From VXNE01 sp965261535 (lineage in GTDB: Bacteria > Pseudomonadota > Gammaproteobacteria > Pseudomonadales > Azotimanducaceae), in assembly GCA_965261535.1 (NCBI GenBank), contig OZ253469.1:992001-1056000 (forward strand): 64,000 nucleotides of DNA, written 5' to 3'. The notes under the pieces were generated by a model. That model searched no databases. It was not told where the DNA came from and worked only from the letters and a program-made list of their open reading frames with translations. Each line of letters begins with the position of its first letter. Position 1 is the stretch's first letter. This document shows positions 43,562 to 50,910 of the stretch, one piece after another. The position numbers and the translations under genes are program-made.

Positions 43562-44353
43562 ATGTTCGCCTATGCGACCCTGGTGACCAACGCGGACTAT
43601 GCGCTGGGCGCCACCGCCCTCGCACGTTCGCTGAAACGCGCCTCGGCGGCTTGCCCTCTGATCGTGATGGCGAAGCCTGGAACGCCCGGGCTCGACGAAC
43701 TGGAAAGCGAAGGGTGCATCGTCCGCGAGACTGAGAAGCCAGCGCTGTCGAAGGCTTTCGAGTCGCGCCACAGCCGCGCGGCGCAGCACGCCAAAAGCCC
43801 ATTCACCAAGGGCGAAAAGCCCGTATTCCACGAGCCCATCGACAACTTCATGAAGCTCGAGCTTTGGCGCCTCGACGAGTATGAGCGCATCGTCTTCATC
43901 GACGCCGACGCCATCGTCGTGCGCAACATCGACAAGCTGTTCCGCTACCCCGAGTTCTCCGCCGCGCCGAACCTCTACGAAACGCTCGCGGACATGCACC
44001 GCATGAACTCCGGCGTCTTCGTCGCCGAACCCAGCCGGCGCACTTACGAGGACATGCTTGCGCGCCTTGACGCCCCGGACGCGTACTGGCGGCGAACCGA
44101 TCAGACCTTCCTGGAATCCTGCTATCCGGACTGGCACGGACTGCCCTACACGTACAACGTGTTGCAGTACATATTCTTCAATCTGCCCGATCTCTGGCAT
44201 TGGCCAAGCATCAAGGTGGTCCACTACCAGTACGAAAAGCCGTGGCAGGCCGATCACCCCAAGCGCGACCTGCTCGCGCCGCTGATCGACCTCTGGTACC
44301 GGGTGCTTGAGGGTCGGCCGTTGCCGGACGACATTCGCGCGCGCTCCGCATGA
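43562..44353 (+). CDS. Glycosyltransferase family 8 (glycogenin-like)
   Basis: This is a 263-residue retaining GT-A glycosyltransferase. The N-terminal YATLVTNADYALGATALARSL is the nucleotide-sugar site, and the DxD metal motif is in YERIVFIDADAIVVRNID. MNSGVFVAEPS and the late VVHYQYEKPW are GT8 landmarks. The closest general type is glycogenin/galactinol-synthase-like. It is in the same direction as sqdB and the NAD-dependent epimerase, so the three probably make or attach an unusual sugar. Its donor could be the sqdB product, which is inference only. Confidence 0.88.
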   Translation: MFAYATLVTNADYALGATALARSLKRASAACPLIVMAKPGTPGLDELESEGCIVRETEKPALSKAFESRHSRAAQHAKSPFTKGEKPVFHEPIDNFMKLELWRLDEYERIVFIDADAIVVRNIDKLFRYPEFSAAPNLYETLADMHRMNSGVFVAEPSRRTYEDMLARLDAPDAYWRRTDQTFLESCYPDWHGLPYTYNVLQYIFFNLPDLWHWPSIKVVHYQYEKPWQADHPKRDLLAPLIDLWYRVLEGRPLPDDIRARSA

Positions 44354-44387
44354 CGGGAGTACACCTATCACGGCCTCGCCCACGAGC

Positions 44388-45284
44388 ATGAGAGTCGCGC
44401 TGACCGGCGCGAGCGGGATCGTCGGGCGTTTCGTCGCCGCGCGCCTGGCTCGCGAAGGCTGCAGTGTGGTGGCGCTGACCCGCCCGGAGAGCGACCGCGC
44501 AGGTTTCGACTTTCCAGTGACCTGGATCGAAGGCGATCTGGACAACGAGGTCGCGCTGGTTTCGCTTGTGCGGGGCGCGGATGCACTCGTGCACTGCGCC
44601 TTCGATCATGTTGCCGGCCGGTACCGGGGCGGCGAAGGCGACGATGTGGAAAGTTTTTGGCGGACAAACCTGTTGGGGAGCCTGCGCCTGCTGCGCGCCG
44701 CAGTAGATTGCGACATCGGCCGTATCGTCGTCCTATCCAGCCGCGCCGTTTTCGGTCGTCCCGCCAGAACGCGCGTCGGCGACAACCATCCCCCCTCTCC
44801 CACCACACATTACGGCGCGCTCAAGGTTGCACTCGAAAGCCTTGCGGGGGTGTACCCCCGGACCACGTGCTTACGGCCCACGGGCATCTATGGAATCACC
44901 TATCCGCCAAGCCAGAGCAAGTGGTTCGGCATGGCGCGCAACGTGGTAGGCGACCGTCCTGTTACCGCGACGCGCACGTCAACCGAAGTCCACGGCGAAG
45001 ACGTGGCGGCCGCTGCCTGGATATTGCTCACGGCGCGCGAAGCCGATGTCTCGGGACGCGCCTTCAACTGTTCCGACCTCGTCGTGAGCGCCCGCGAGAT
45101 CGCCGAGCGCATGTACAGCATTCATCGCGGGGCGGCCGGACTCACGCTTCCGGATGCCGCGCCGCCGCCCGAGAACATCATGCGATGCGACGGATTGCGC
45201 GCCCTCGGCTGGCGGCCCGGCGGCCGGCGGCGGCTGCAGGCGACCATTCGCGACCTGCTCGACGCCGCTCAAAGCCTGAATTGA
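44388..45284 (+). CDS. NAD-dependent epimerase/dehydratase (copy E1)
   Basis: This is a 298-residue extended SDR. The cofactor motif is VALTGASGIVGRFVAARLA, the catalytic Ser is in IVVLSSRAVFGRP, and Tyr/Lys are in THYGALKVALE. LRPTGIYGITYPP and TEVHGEDVAAAAW follow in the substrate domain. The ATG at 44388 is directly before the Rossmann strand; the frame upstream overlaps the GT8 gene. A second, N-terminally replaced copy of this gene is fused into the chimera at 47085-47864, about 200 C-terminal residues being highly similar. The downstream context (RES gene end) is also duplicated. Confidence 0.9.
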   Translation: MRVALTGASGIVGRFVAARLAREGCSVVALTRPESDRAGFDFPVTWIEGDLDNEVALVSLVRGADALVHCAFDHVAGRYRGGEGDDVESFWRTNLLGSLRLLRAAVDCDIGRIVVLSSRAVFGRPARTRVGDNHPPSPTTHYGALKVALESLAGVYPRTTCLRPTGIYGITYPPSQSKWFGMARNVVGDRPVTATRTSTEVHGEDVAAAAWILLTAREADVSGRAFNCSDLVVSAREIAERMYSIHRGAAGLTLPDAAPPPENIMRCDGLRALGWRPGGRRRLQATIRDLLDAAQSLN

Positions 45285-45330
45285 TCAACGCCTCATCGAC
45301 CAAGTGAGCGCCTATGCGCGACTCGGGATT

Positions 45331-45445
45331 ACAGATAGTTGTACCCGATATCGCGCATGCCCCGCGTATGGGATCGATAACCAACGCATCGCTCAGCGCT
45401 CGATGAAAAAGCGGAGTTGCGGGGAGCGACCCATCCCAGATCGCG
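45331..45445 (-). pseudogene. Remnant of a RES-domain toxin gene (copy 1, 3' end)
   Basis: The complement encodes LPATPLFHRALSDALVIDPIRGAC, matching the C-terminal end of the intact RES protein at 47900-48559 (FPATPLVHRALSDALLIDPLRGAC). A 1-base deletion then changes the last codons, while the old DIGYNYL-stop is still visible in another frame. Similarity ends near 45445. It follows copy E1 of the epimerase just as the intact RES gene follows the chimeric copy, marking a decayed tandem duplication. Confidence 0.88.
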
Positions 45446-45793
45446 AAAATAGCGAAGTGCCTAGCTACGAAGCCATCGCCCCGGACATGCACCAAGTAAC
45501 CCAGCTCGTCCCGACCGGTCAGGTCGGCTGGGCGTTGTCCAAGAAAACTCTCGACCGTGGTTGCCACGACCCGGGAGCGGGTCACCCGAAAGGATTTACA
45601 ACACAGGGACGGGTCGCAATGCTCGCGCGATCCGTAGCGAAACTGGACAGTTCAAGCCCTTGACTTTGCGGACCCTTGCTCCCAATATCAGCCGCTGACG
45701 TAAACGGAACTTCTAGACATACGCGCCATGCTCAACCTTGACACGCTACCCGTAGGCTTCTAATCGCGGGTTCTCCGTACCCTGCGCCTTTTA
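45446..45793. other. Intergenic region without a recognisable gene
   Basis: No coding family, RNA or clear repeat was identified in these bases. They separate the RES remnant from the TPR gene and probably contain debris of the first duplicated block. Confidence 0.4.
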
Positions 45794-46357
45794 TCATGGG
45801 GTGTCGGGGGTGTCTGCATCCCCGATCATCTGCCGAACAAAGTCTGCATTCCTGAACGCATGCAGGTCGCCGCCAAGCTTGGTGTCCTCCATCAAGTTTC
45901 TGCGGATCGCTGCACCGCCTTGTTGCAACTGCGCCAATCGAACCGCTTCCTCCAGCGCCCCTCGTACCTCATCTGCCACAGAACCTTCCGGCATTCCGAG
46001 CGCAGCGTAACAAGCCTTGTTGTACCAACCAGCAAACGTTGGCTTCGTTCTGAGCGACTCCTGCACTTCCAGCCGCGCTTCGTCCACTCTTCCCAAACGC
46101 TTGAGCGCATACCCGCGTAGCACTCGTAGGTTAGCCATGTCGTCTGGGCTAATGTCACCGCGCGGGAGATCTTTCAAATGCTCCCACGCCGCACCCGGAA
46201 AGCCCTCACGCAAACTTCTCTCGCTTTCCCGCACGATCCTTTCAACATCTACCTCCTCCCGTACTGAGTCTAGCGTTCCCGCCATTCTCTCTATTTTCTG
46301 CGCCAACAACTGCTCAGCAAACTTTTCAATCAAACGAACGCCCAAATACCCGCACAT
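45794..46357 (-). CDS. Tetratricopeptide-repeat-like protein
   Basis: This is a 187-residue helical protein. Three helix pairs resembling TPRs span about 45-150: SERSLREGFPGAAWEHLKDL, ANLRVLRGYALKRLGRVDEARLEVQESL and GWYNKACYAALGMPEG. The last is followed by GALEEAVRLAQL and a TPR-array-like end motif, NLMEDTKLGGDLHAFRNADF, similar to the DPDL.PLR..PRF endings of TPR proteins. No signal peptide or membrane segment is seen. The partner is unknown. It sits inside the duplicated/decayed region between the two RES loci and has no copy elsewhere in the window, suggesting a separate acquisition. Confidence 0.65.
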   Translation of the reverse strand: MCGYLGVRLIEKFAEQLLAQKIERMAGTLDSVREEVDVERIVRESERSLREGFPGAAWEHLKDLPRGDISPDDMANLRVLRGYALKRLGRVDEARLEVQESLRTKPTFAGWYNKACYAALGMPEGSVADEVRGALEEAVRLAQLQQGGAAIRRNLMEDTKLGGDLHAFRNADFVRQMIGDADTPDTP

Positions 46358-46479
46358 ACCCGGCGACCGGACAGAGCACCGGACTCAATACCCAAGGCCG
46401 GATCAAGAGTTCCATCTGCGAAGCCCTCTGCCTCATTGTCAAGCATCCCCTCAGACCTCGGCGTTAGCACATTTTGGTC

Positions 46480-46820
46480 TTATGCGGGCCACAATCTGGC
46501 GGCGCCGCCTGCGACCGCGATACCCGCCGCGACAATGCTTGCGACCATGGCCCGCTACGATTTCGTCGCGTAGAGCTTTGCCTGGGCCACGTCCTCCTTC
46601 GTCGCGATGTGCGGCAGAGCGTCTTCAATTCTCGCCATGGATGCCGTCAGGGCGAGGATGCTGGATTCCATCCGATCCATGCGCCCGTCCATTCGGTCCA
46701 TGCGCTCGTCGAAACGTGCCATGCGCTCGTCGAAACCATCCAGACGCTCGTCGAAACGGTCCATGCGCACTTCGATCCGCTCGAGGCGTTGGTCGATGAT
46801 GTCGATCGCGCTTCGCTCAT
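46480..46820 (-). pseudogene. Broken coiled-coil protein with a C-terminal membrane segment
   Basis: The complement shows ATG at 46820, then after a 1-base frameshift IDIIDQRLERIEVRMDRFDE. Heptad-like copies RMDRFDERLDGFDERMARFDERM follow, then SILALTASMARIEDALPHIATKEDV. An in-frame TAG at 46557-46555 comes next. Beyond it the same frame continues AMVASIVAAGIAVAGG to TAA at 46482-46480, a plausible transmembrane end. Proteins of this design (Asp/Arg coiled coil, ALPHxATK, TM) are common small phage- or plasmid-linked proteins of unknown role. Two lesions make it a pseudogene. Residues from 46770 to 46555 remain open. Confidence 0.7.
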
Positions 46821-47084
46821 GATTTCTCCGCGCCGACCGAGTGGCGACGGGCTCTCGACATTATGCACCTCGCCCCCTCGCTATTCCTGCGGGTTCGGCC
46901 GAAAGATCCGGTCGACAACGCCCATTGACCATGTGAACAAATACGCACAAATCCGGGATGATCGAAACGAGCCCTGAGCAGGCTCATAGGCGACGTAACG
47001 CGTTGGTATGATGCGGATCGCGACATCTTCAAGCTGTCCTGCCGAGACGAGGACTCGGCGCCCGACACCCCCATACCGCACGGG

Positions 47085-47864
47085 ATGGAAAGAATGCGCA
47101 GACTCGTATCGTTGCTCGGCCTGGTCTTCTGGGCGACCGCTGCGAGCGCCGACGTTCAACACAACAAGTGGTGTCAGATCACGACGTCCGACTTCGAACT
47201 GTCAGCGACCTGCGGCAAGAAAACGCCCGCGCGCTGCCCGGTGTTGGGCAGCCTGCGCCTGGTGCACGCCGCTGCGAGTTTCCGCGTCGGCCGTATCGTG
47301 ATCCTGTCCAGCCGCGCCGTTTTCGGTCGACCCGCCAGAACGCGGGTCGGCGACAACCATCCGACCTCTCCCACCACGCACTACGGCGCGCACAAGGTTG
47401 CCCTCGAAAGCCTTGCCGGCGTGTACCCCCGGACCGCATGCATACGGCCCACCGGCGTCTACGGGATCACGCATCCGCCAAGCTGGAGCAAGTGGTTCAA
47501 CATGGCGCGCGACGTGGTGGTCGGCCGTCCGGTCACCACGGCGCGGACATCGACCGAAGTCCACGGCGACGACGTGGCGACCGCCGTCTGGCTGCTGCTC
47601 ACGGCGCGCGAAGCCGATGTTGCGGGACGCGCCTTCAACTGTTCCGACCTCGTCGTGAGCGCCCGCGAGATCGCGCAGCGCATGTATGCCCTTCATCGTG
47701 GTGTGGCCGGACCCACGGCAACGCTTCCGGAGGAGTTGCCGCCGCCCGAGAACATCATGCGCTGCGACGGCCTGCGCGCCCTCGGCTGGCGGCCCGGCGG
47801 CCGGCGGCGGCTGCAGGCGACCATTCGCAGCGTGCTCGACGCCGCTGGCGCTTGGAGCGAATAG
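47085..47864 (+). pseudogene. Chimeric gene: peptidase signal/N-terminus fused to epimerase C-terminal part (P1'-E2')
   Basis: Residues 1-39 (RLVSLLGLVFWATAASADVQ, HNKWCQITTSDFEL) copy the signal peptide and first residues of the peptidase encoded at 49462-50583. A 1-base deletion near 47206 then shifts frame, and from about 47236 the sequence copies the epimerase E1 gene (GRIVILSSRAVFGRPARTRV, THYGAHKVALE, TEVHGDDVATAVW). The open frame is intact for 259 residues. It lacks the Rossmann glycine motif and first about 95 residues of the epimerase, and all of the peptidase active site. Enzyme activity is unlikely. If translated, the epimerase part would be sent to the periplasm. Confidence 0.85.
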
Positions 47865-47899
47865 CGCAATGTGCAGGTTGAATTGGGAAATGCAGGGAA

Positions 47900-48559
47900 C
47901 TACAGGTAGTTGTACCCGATGTCCTGGCACGCCCCACGCAGGGGATCGATAAGCAACGCATCGCTCAGGGCTCGATGCACAAGCGGCGTCGCAGGGAACG
48001 GCGGAGATCCCAATACGCGTTCGTAAAGGGCCAACACGGGCCGATTCGTGAAAGATGACGGATAGCGGATGCCTTCAATGCTTGCGTAGCACGCGTAGAA
48101 GGCCCGAGACCAGTTCTGCGCGTATGTCCTTGGCCCGCTGACGAGTCTCATGGATCCCCCTGCCCGCACGCAGAACGTACCGGTCAAATCGAGTAGTCGA
48201 AGATCGCGGGCGATGCCGAAAGAGACGAGCCATGGCTGGTGGCGGTGGCGGTCAACCAAGCGACCAACCTGAAACACCTCGGCCAACGCCGTGGGGATAT
48301 CGCGGGCCAAGTAGACGATTCCCCGCTCCTGGTCGGATGGTTGGCCTGACTCGTCTCGCTTGTGATGATCGAAACGGGCGTCGGCCGGACCGAAGTGGCG
48401 TAACGACTTCCAGGTCGACGCGTACGGACCGCCGCGGCGATAGATTCGATGAACGGTCGTACCGGCGGGAACGGTTACGACAGGCGGCGTTAGTTGTCGA
48501 AGAAGTTGTCGATCCGGCGAACGAGGTAGTTTCGCCCCGCGACTCGGAGAAGGGGTCAT
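47900..48559 (-). CDS. RES-domain toxin (NAD-degrading family)
   Basis: This is a 219-residue RES protein. Landmarks are VHRIYRRGGPYAS, RHFGPADARFDHH (the conserved Arg and FGP..ARFD), RGIVYLARDIPTALAEVFQ (with the active Glu), FYACYASIEGIRYPSSF and DALLIDPLRGAC. RES toxins consume NAD+ and are neutralised by a Xre-type antitoxin. The upstream gene on the same strand (48681-49262) is the likely antitoxin, 121 bases away. The region has a partial twin at 45331-45445. Confidence 0.88.
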   Translation of the reverse strand: MTPSPSRGAKLPRSPDRQLLRQLTPPVVTVPAGTTVHRIYRRGGPYASTWKSLRHFGPADARFDHHKRDESGQPSDQERGIVYLARDIPTALAEVFQVGRLVDRHRHQPWLVSFGIARDLRLLDLTGTFCVRAGGSMRLVSGPRTYAQNWSRAFYACYASIEGIRYPSSFTNRPVLALYERVLGSPPFPATPLVHRALSDALLIDPLRGACQDIGYNYL

Positions 48560-48680
48560 ATCGCTAGCCGGCTCATGTCGAATTCAAGCATACGGAGCGG
48601 AGGAGGCCAGCCACGCGGGTCAATCGCGGGTTAATCGTGCGACCCGGGCAGGTTGAGCAACGAGAATGCGACGGCGAACG

Positions 48681-49262
48681 CTACAAATCGGTCGCAATCA
48701 GCAGCAGCGTGTCCAGTTCGTACCCTGCATTGAGCCAATCGAGCGGCGATACGATTCGATCCACATCCCCCTCCAGGAAAAGATCGGGATTGGGCGCGTG
48801 ATACCAGTTGTAGACCGCCACCGGATGGGCGCTTGGGTCGAGGGTCCTGTTGACCATTGCAATGCCTGGCACGAGACCCGCATCCGAGAACTGAAAGTCC
48901 GGGATGTGGCGCGTGCCGCCCAACAGGAAGCTGTGAAGCGACCGATCGGCGACCATCTGTCGAATGCGGCTCGGCGCCACGCCCAACCGCTGGCTCGCAT
49001 TCTTGCTTGAGAGGCTCCGAACGACGATTGCCGCGTACCTGGCCACCGTTTCGGCCATGGGATCGGGACGGGCTGGCCGATCGAGGCGTAGACCTCCTTC
49101 CAGCAGCACCTGTTGTTCGGTTTTTGTCAGTCCGCTGGCGGCAGGTTCATACGCCGTTGGCAGCATGCTCTCCAGAACGGCTCGCAACGCTTCGTTCAAC
49201 GTTTCCGGCGTCTCTTCCAAGCCTCGGCTCGTCATGAATGCCATTGTCGACCGCTCTGCCAT
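48681..49262 (-). CDS. Xre/DUF2384-type antitoxin partner of the RES toxin
   Basis: This is a 193-residue protein. An N-terminal helical part (TPETLNEALRAVLESML; GLTKTEQQVLLEGGL) precedes a helix-turn-helix (NASQRLGVAPSRIRQMVADRSLH). The C-terminal part ends SPLDWLNAGYELDTLLLIA, like the Pro-x-x-WL-x-x-G toxin-binding end of RES antitoxins. It lies upstream of the RES gene in the same direction. ATG 49262 has GTGAGGG about 8 bases upstream; GTG 49277 is an alternative. Such proteins also repress their own promoter, which would lie in the 200-base gap shared with the divergent peptidase gene. Confidence 0.75.
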   Translation of the reverse strand: MAERSTMAFMTSRGLEETPETLNEALRAVLESMLPTAYEPAASGLTKTEQQVLLEGGLRLDRPARPDPMAETVARYAAIVVRSLSSKNASQRLGVAPSRIRQMVADRSLHSFLLGGTRHIPDFQFSDAGLVPGIAMVNRTLDPSAHPVAVYNWYHAPNPDLFLEGDVDRIVSPLDWLNAGYELDTLLLIATDL

Positions 49263-49461
49263 CGAACAGGCCCTCACGCATATTAGCGCTGTTAGGAAGT
49301 GTTAGTTTAGCGCCTGTGGCGACATCTTCAAGCGGTTTGCGTCGATGCGCGGGCGGCACATCTTCTGGCGTCGACAACCCAAGGTGCGACGATGGTGTCC
49401 TTGCGTATTGCTTCCGGCGAGATACGATGCCGACAAAGCATCGCCGAACAAGCTGCACGAC

Positions 49462-50583
49462 ATGGCAACAGTGCTCAGGCTCTTGCCGTTGCTCGGCCTG
49501 GTCTTCTGGCCGACGGCTACGAGCGCCGATGTTCACCACAACAAGTGGTGTCGGATCACGACGCCCGACTTCGAACTGGTGAGCGACCTGCGGCAAGAGG
49601 ACGCCCGCTCGCTGGCAGACAGAATGATGCGTTTCAAGCTCGCGGTGCAAGCACTGACGCCGAAGCGAGCGCTGCGGGGGTCGCCTTTGGAAATCATCGC
49701 CTTCCGGCGTACGCGAGATCTCCATCGCGTGTTCGCGACTCGCAACATTGGCGGATTGGGGATGTTTTTGAGGGAACGGTCTACGCTCGCCTTCGTATAC
49801 AACGACAGGTATCCGTACTGGGCGCGCGCCAGGACCGCATTTCACGAGTACGCCCATTACCTGCAGCGCACCGGTCAGCGGTTGAACTACCCAGCATGGT
49901 ACGACGAAGGCTACGCGGAGCTCCTGTCGACCATGTACTCGTCAAAGGAAGGCGTTGTCGTAGGCTACGTACCCCGCATCGTGCGCCCCAGCATGACTCG
50001 GCTAGAACCGACGCTGGCGGAACTTCTCGAGGTACGCCGTCCACTGCACTCGAGTCGCCACCAAACCGAAGGCTTTTATGCCAAGGCCTGGCTGCTGGTA
50101 CATATGTTGGAGCTTGGCCACCTGGCGGGGCTGCCGGCGTTTCACGTGCGCATGCCGCAAATGCTCGCGATGATCGATGGTGGAGAGCCGGCAGAAGTCG
50201 CAATGGAACGCGGGCTCGGCGTCGACATGGCTAGGTTGCAACACCACCTGGAGGAATACGGCAAACGCAAGTCCCTGCCGACGCTTACTCTGGACGTCGA
50301 TGTCAGACACGAGACGCCGATCAACTTCCGCTGCCTCGACAGCATGGACGCTCGTCGGATGCTCGCCGCCGCGGCGACTACGACGCGCAACCATGACTAC
50401 GCGGCGAAGCTCTACGATGAAGTGCTTGCCGAGAATCCGGATGATGTCGATGCGTTGGTGGGATTGTCCTACGCGACTGACGATCTCGGCCGCGCACTCG
50501 AGTTGGCCCGCCGCGCGCTCGCGGTCGATCCGGATCATCCCGAGGCGATTGATCGCGTCGCAGAACTTGAGGCGAACGAATGA
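49462..50583 (+). CDS. Secreted zinc metallopeptidase (gluzincin-like, DUF1570 type) with TPR tail
   Basis: This is a 373-residue protein with signal peptide (ATVLRLLPLLGLVFWPTATS) and a peptidase-like core. LEIIAFRRTRDLHRVF precedes the zinc motif HEYAH (His128, Glu129, His132 in TAFHEYAHYLQR), and the third ligand lies in AWYDEGYAELLS. The C-terminal 90 residues form TPR-like helices (NHDYAAKLYDEVLAENPDDV; LGRALELARRALAVDPDHPEA). The family is thought to act on envelope peptides or proteins. ATG 49462 begins the signal peptide; the open frame upstream has no coding features. Its 5' end is the donor of the chimeric gene at 47085. Confidence 0.85.
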   Translation: MATVLRLLPLLGLVFWPTATSADVHHNKWCRITTPDFELVSDLRQEDARSLADRMMRFKLAVQALTPKRALRGSPLEIIAFRRTRDLHRVFATRNIGGLGMFLRERSTLAFVYNDRYPYWARARTAFHEYAHYLQRTGQRLNYPAWYDEGYAELLSTMYSSKEGVVVGYVPRIVRPSMTRLEPTLAELLEVRRPLHSSRHQTEGFYAKAWLLVHMLELGHLAGLPAFHVRMPQMLAMIDGGEPAEVAMERGLGVDMARLQHHLEEYGKRKSLPTLTLDVDVRHETPINFRCLDSMDARRMLAAAATTTRNHDYAAKLYDEVLAENPDDVDALVGLSYATDDLGRALELARRALAVDPDHPEAIDRVAELEANE

Positions 50584-50619
50584 TGGTCTGCGCTGACCGT
50601 TTCTGACATCTTTTTTCGA

Positions 50620-50659
50620 TTCCACGCTTCACAAGAGGCTTCCACGATTCACGAGAGAC
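50620..50659. repeat. 20-bp tandem near-repeat
   Basis: TTCCACGCTTCACAAGAGGC is followed directly by TTCCACGATTCACGAGAGAC, two copies with 4 differences in the 327-base gap before the TonB receptor. It may be a paired regulator site or a chance duplication. Confidence 0.5.
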
Positions 50660-50683
50660 GGCAGCTCACAAACAGGTAGGAAC

Positions 50684-50704
50684 AAGCCCATTCTTGTCGG
50701 GCTT
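50684..50704 (+). terminator. Candidate terminator after the peptidase gene
   Basis: An inverted repeat, AAGCCC / GGGCTT with a 9-base loop, is followed by a pyrimidine-rich CTTGCTC. It lies 100 bases after the peptidase gene. The rest of the 50584-50910 gap holds the 20-bp repeat and presumably the TonB receptor promoter; no gene was recognised. Confidence 0.35.
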
Positions 50705-50910
50705 CTTGCTCGAATTTACGTGCGAAAACGTCCCGCGGGGTGTAATGTTCGCCGCAACCGCGTTGTGCCGCCATGGAGACTGGTTGAAGCCGGGTTCGCA
50801 ACCCAAGGCAGGACGGCGCCGATTCGAAAAAGATGCGTTAACGTCGCTTGACCAAACATGTCGGCGACCCACGTCGCCCCACACAATGGGAGCGCGAAGG
50901 AGGGAAGGGA

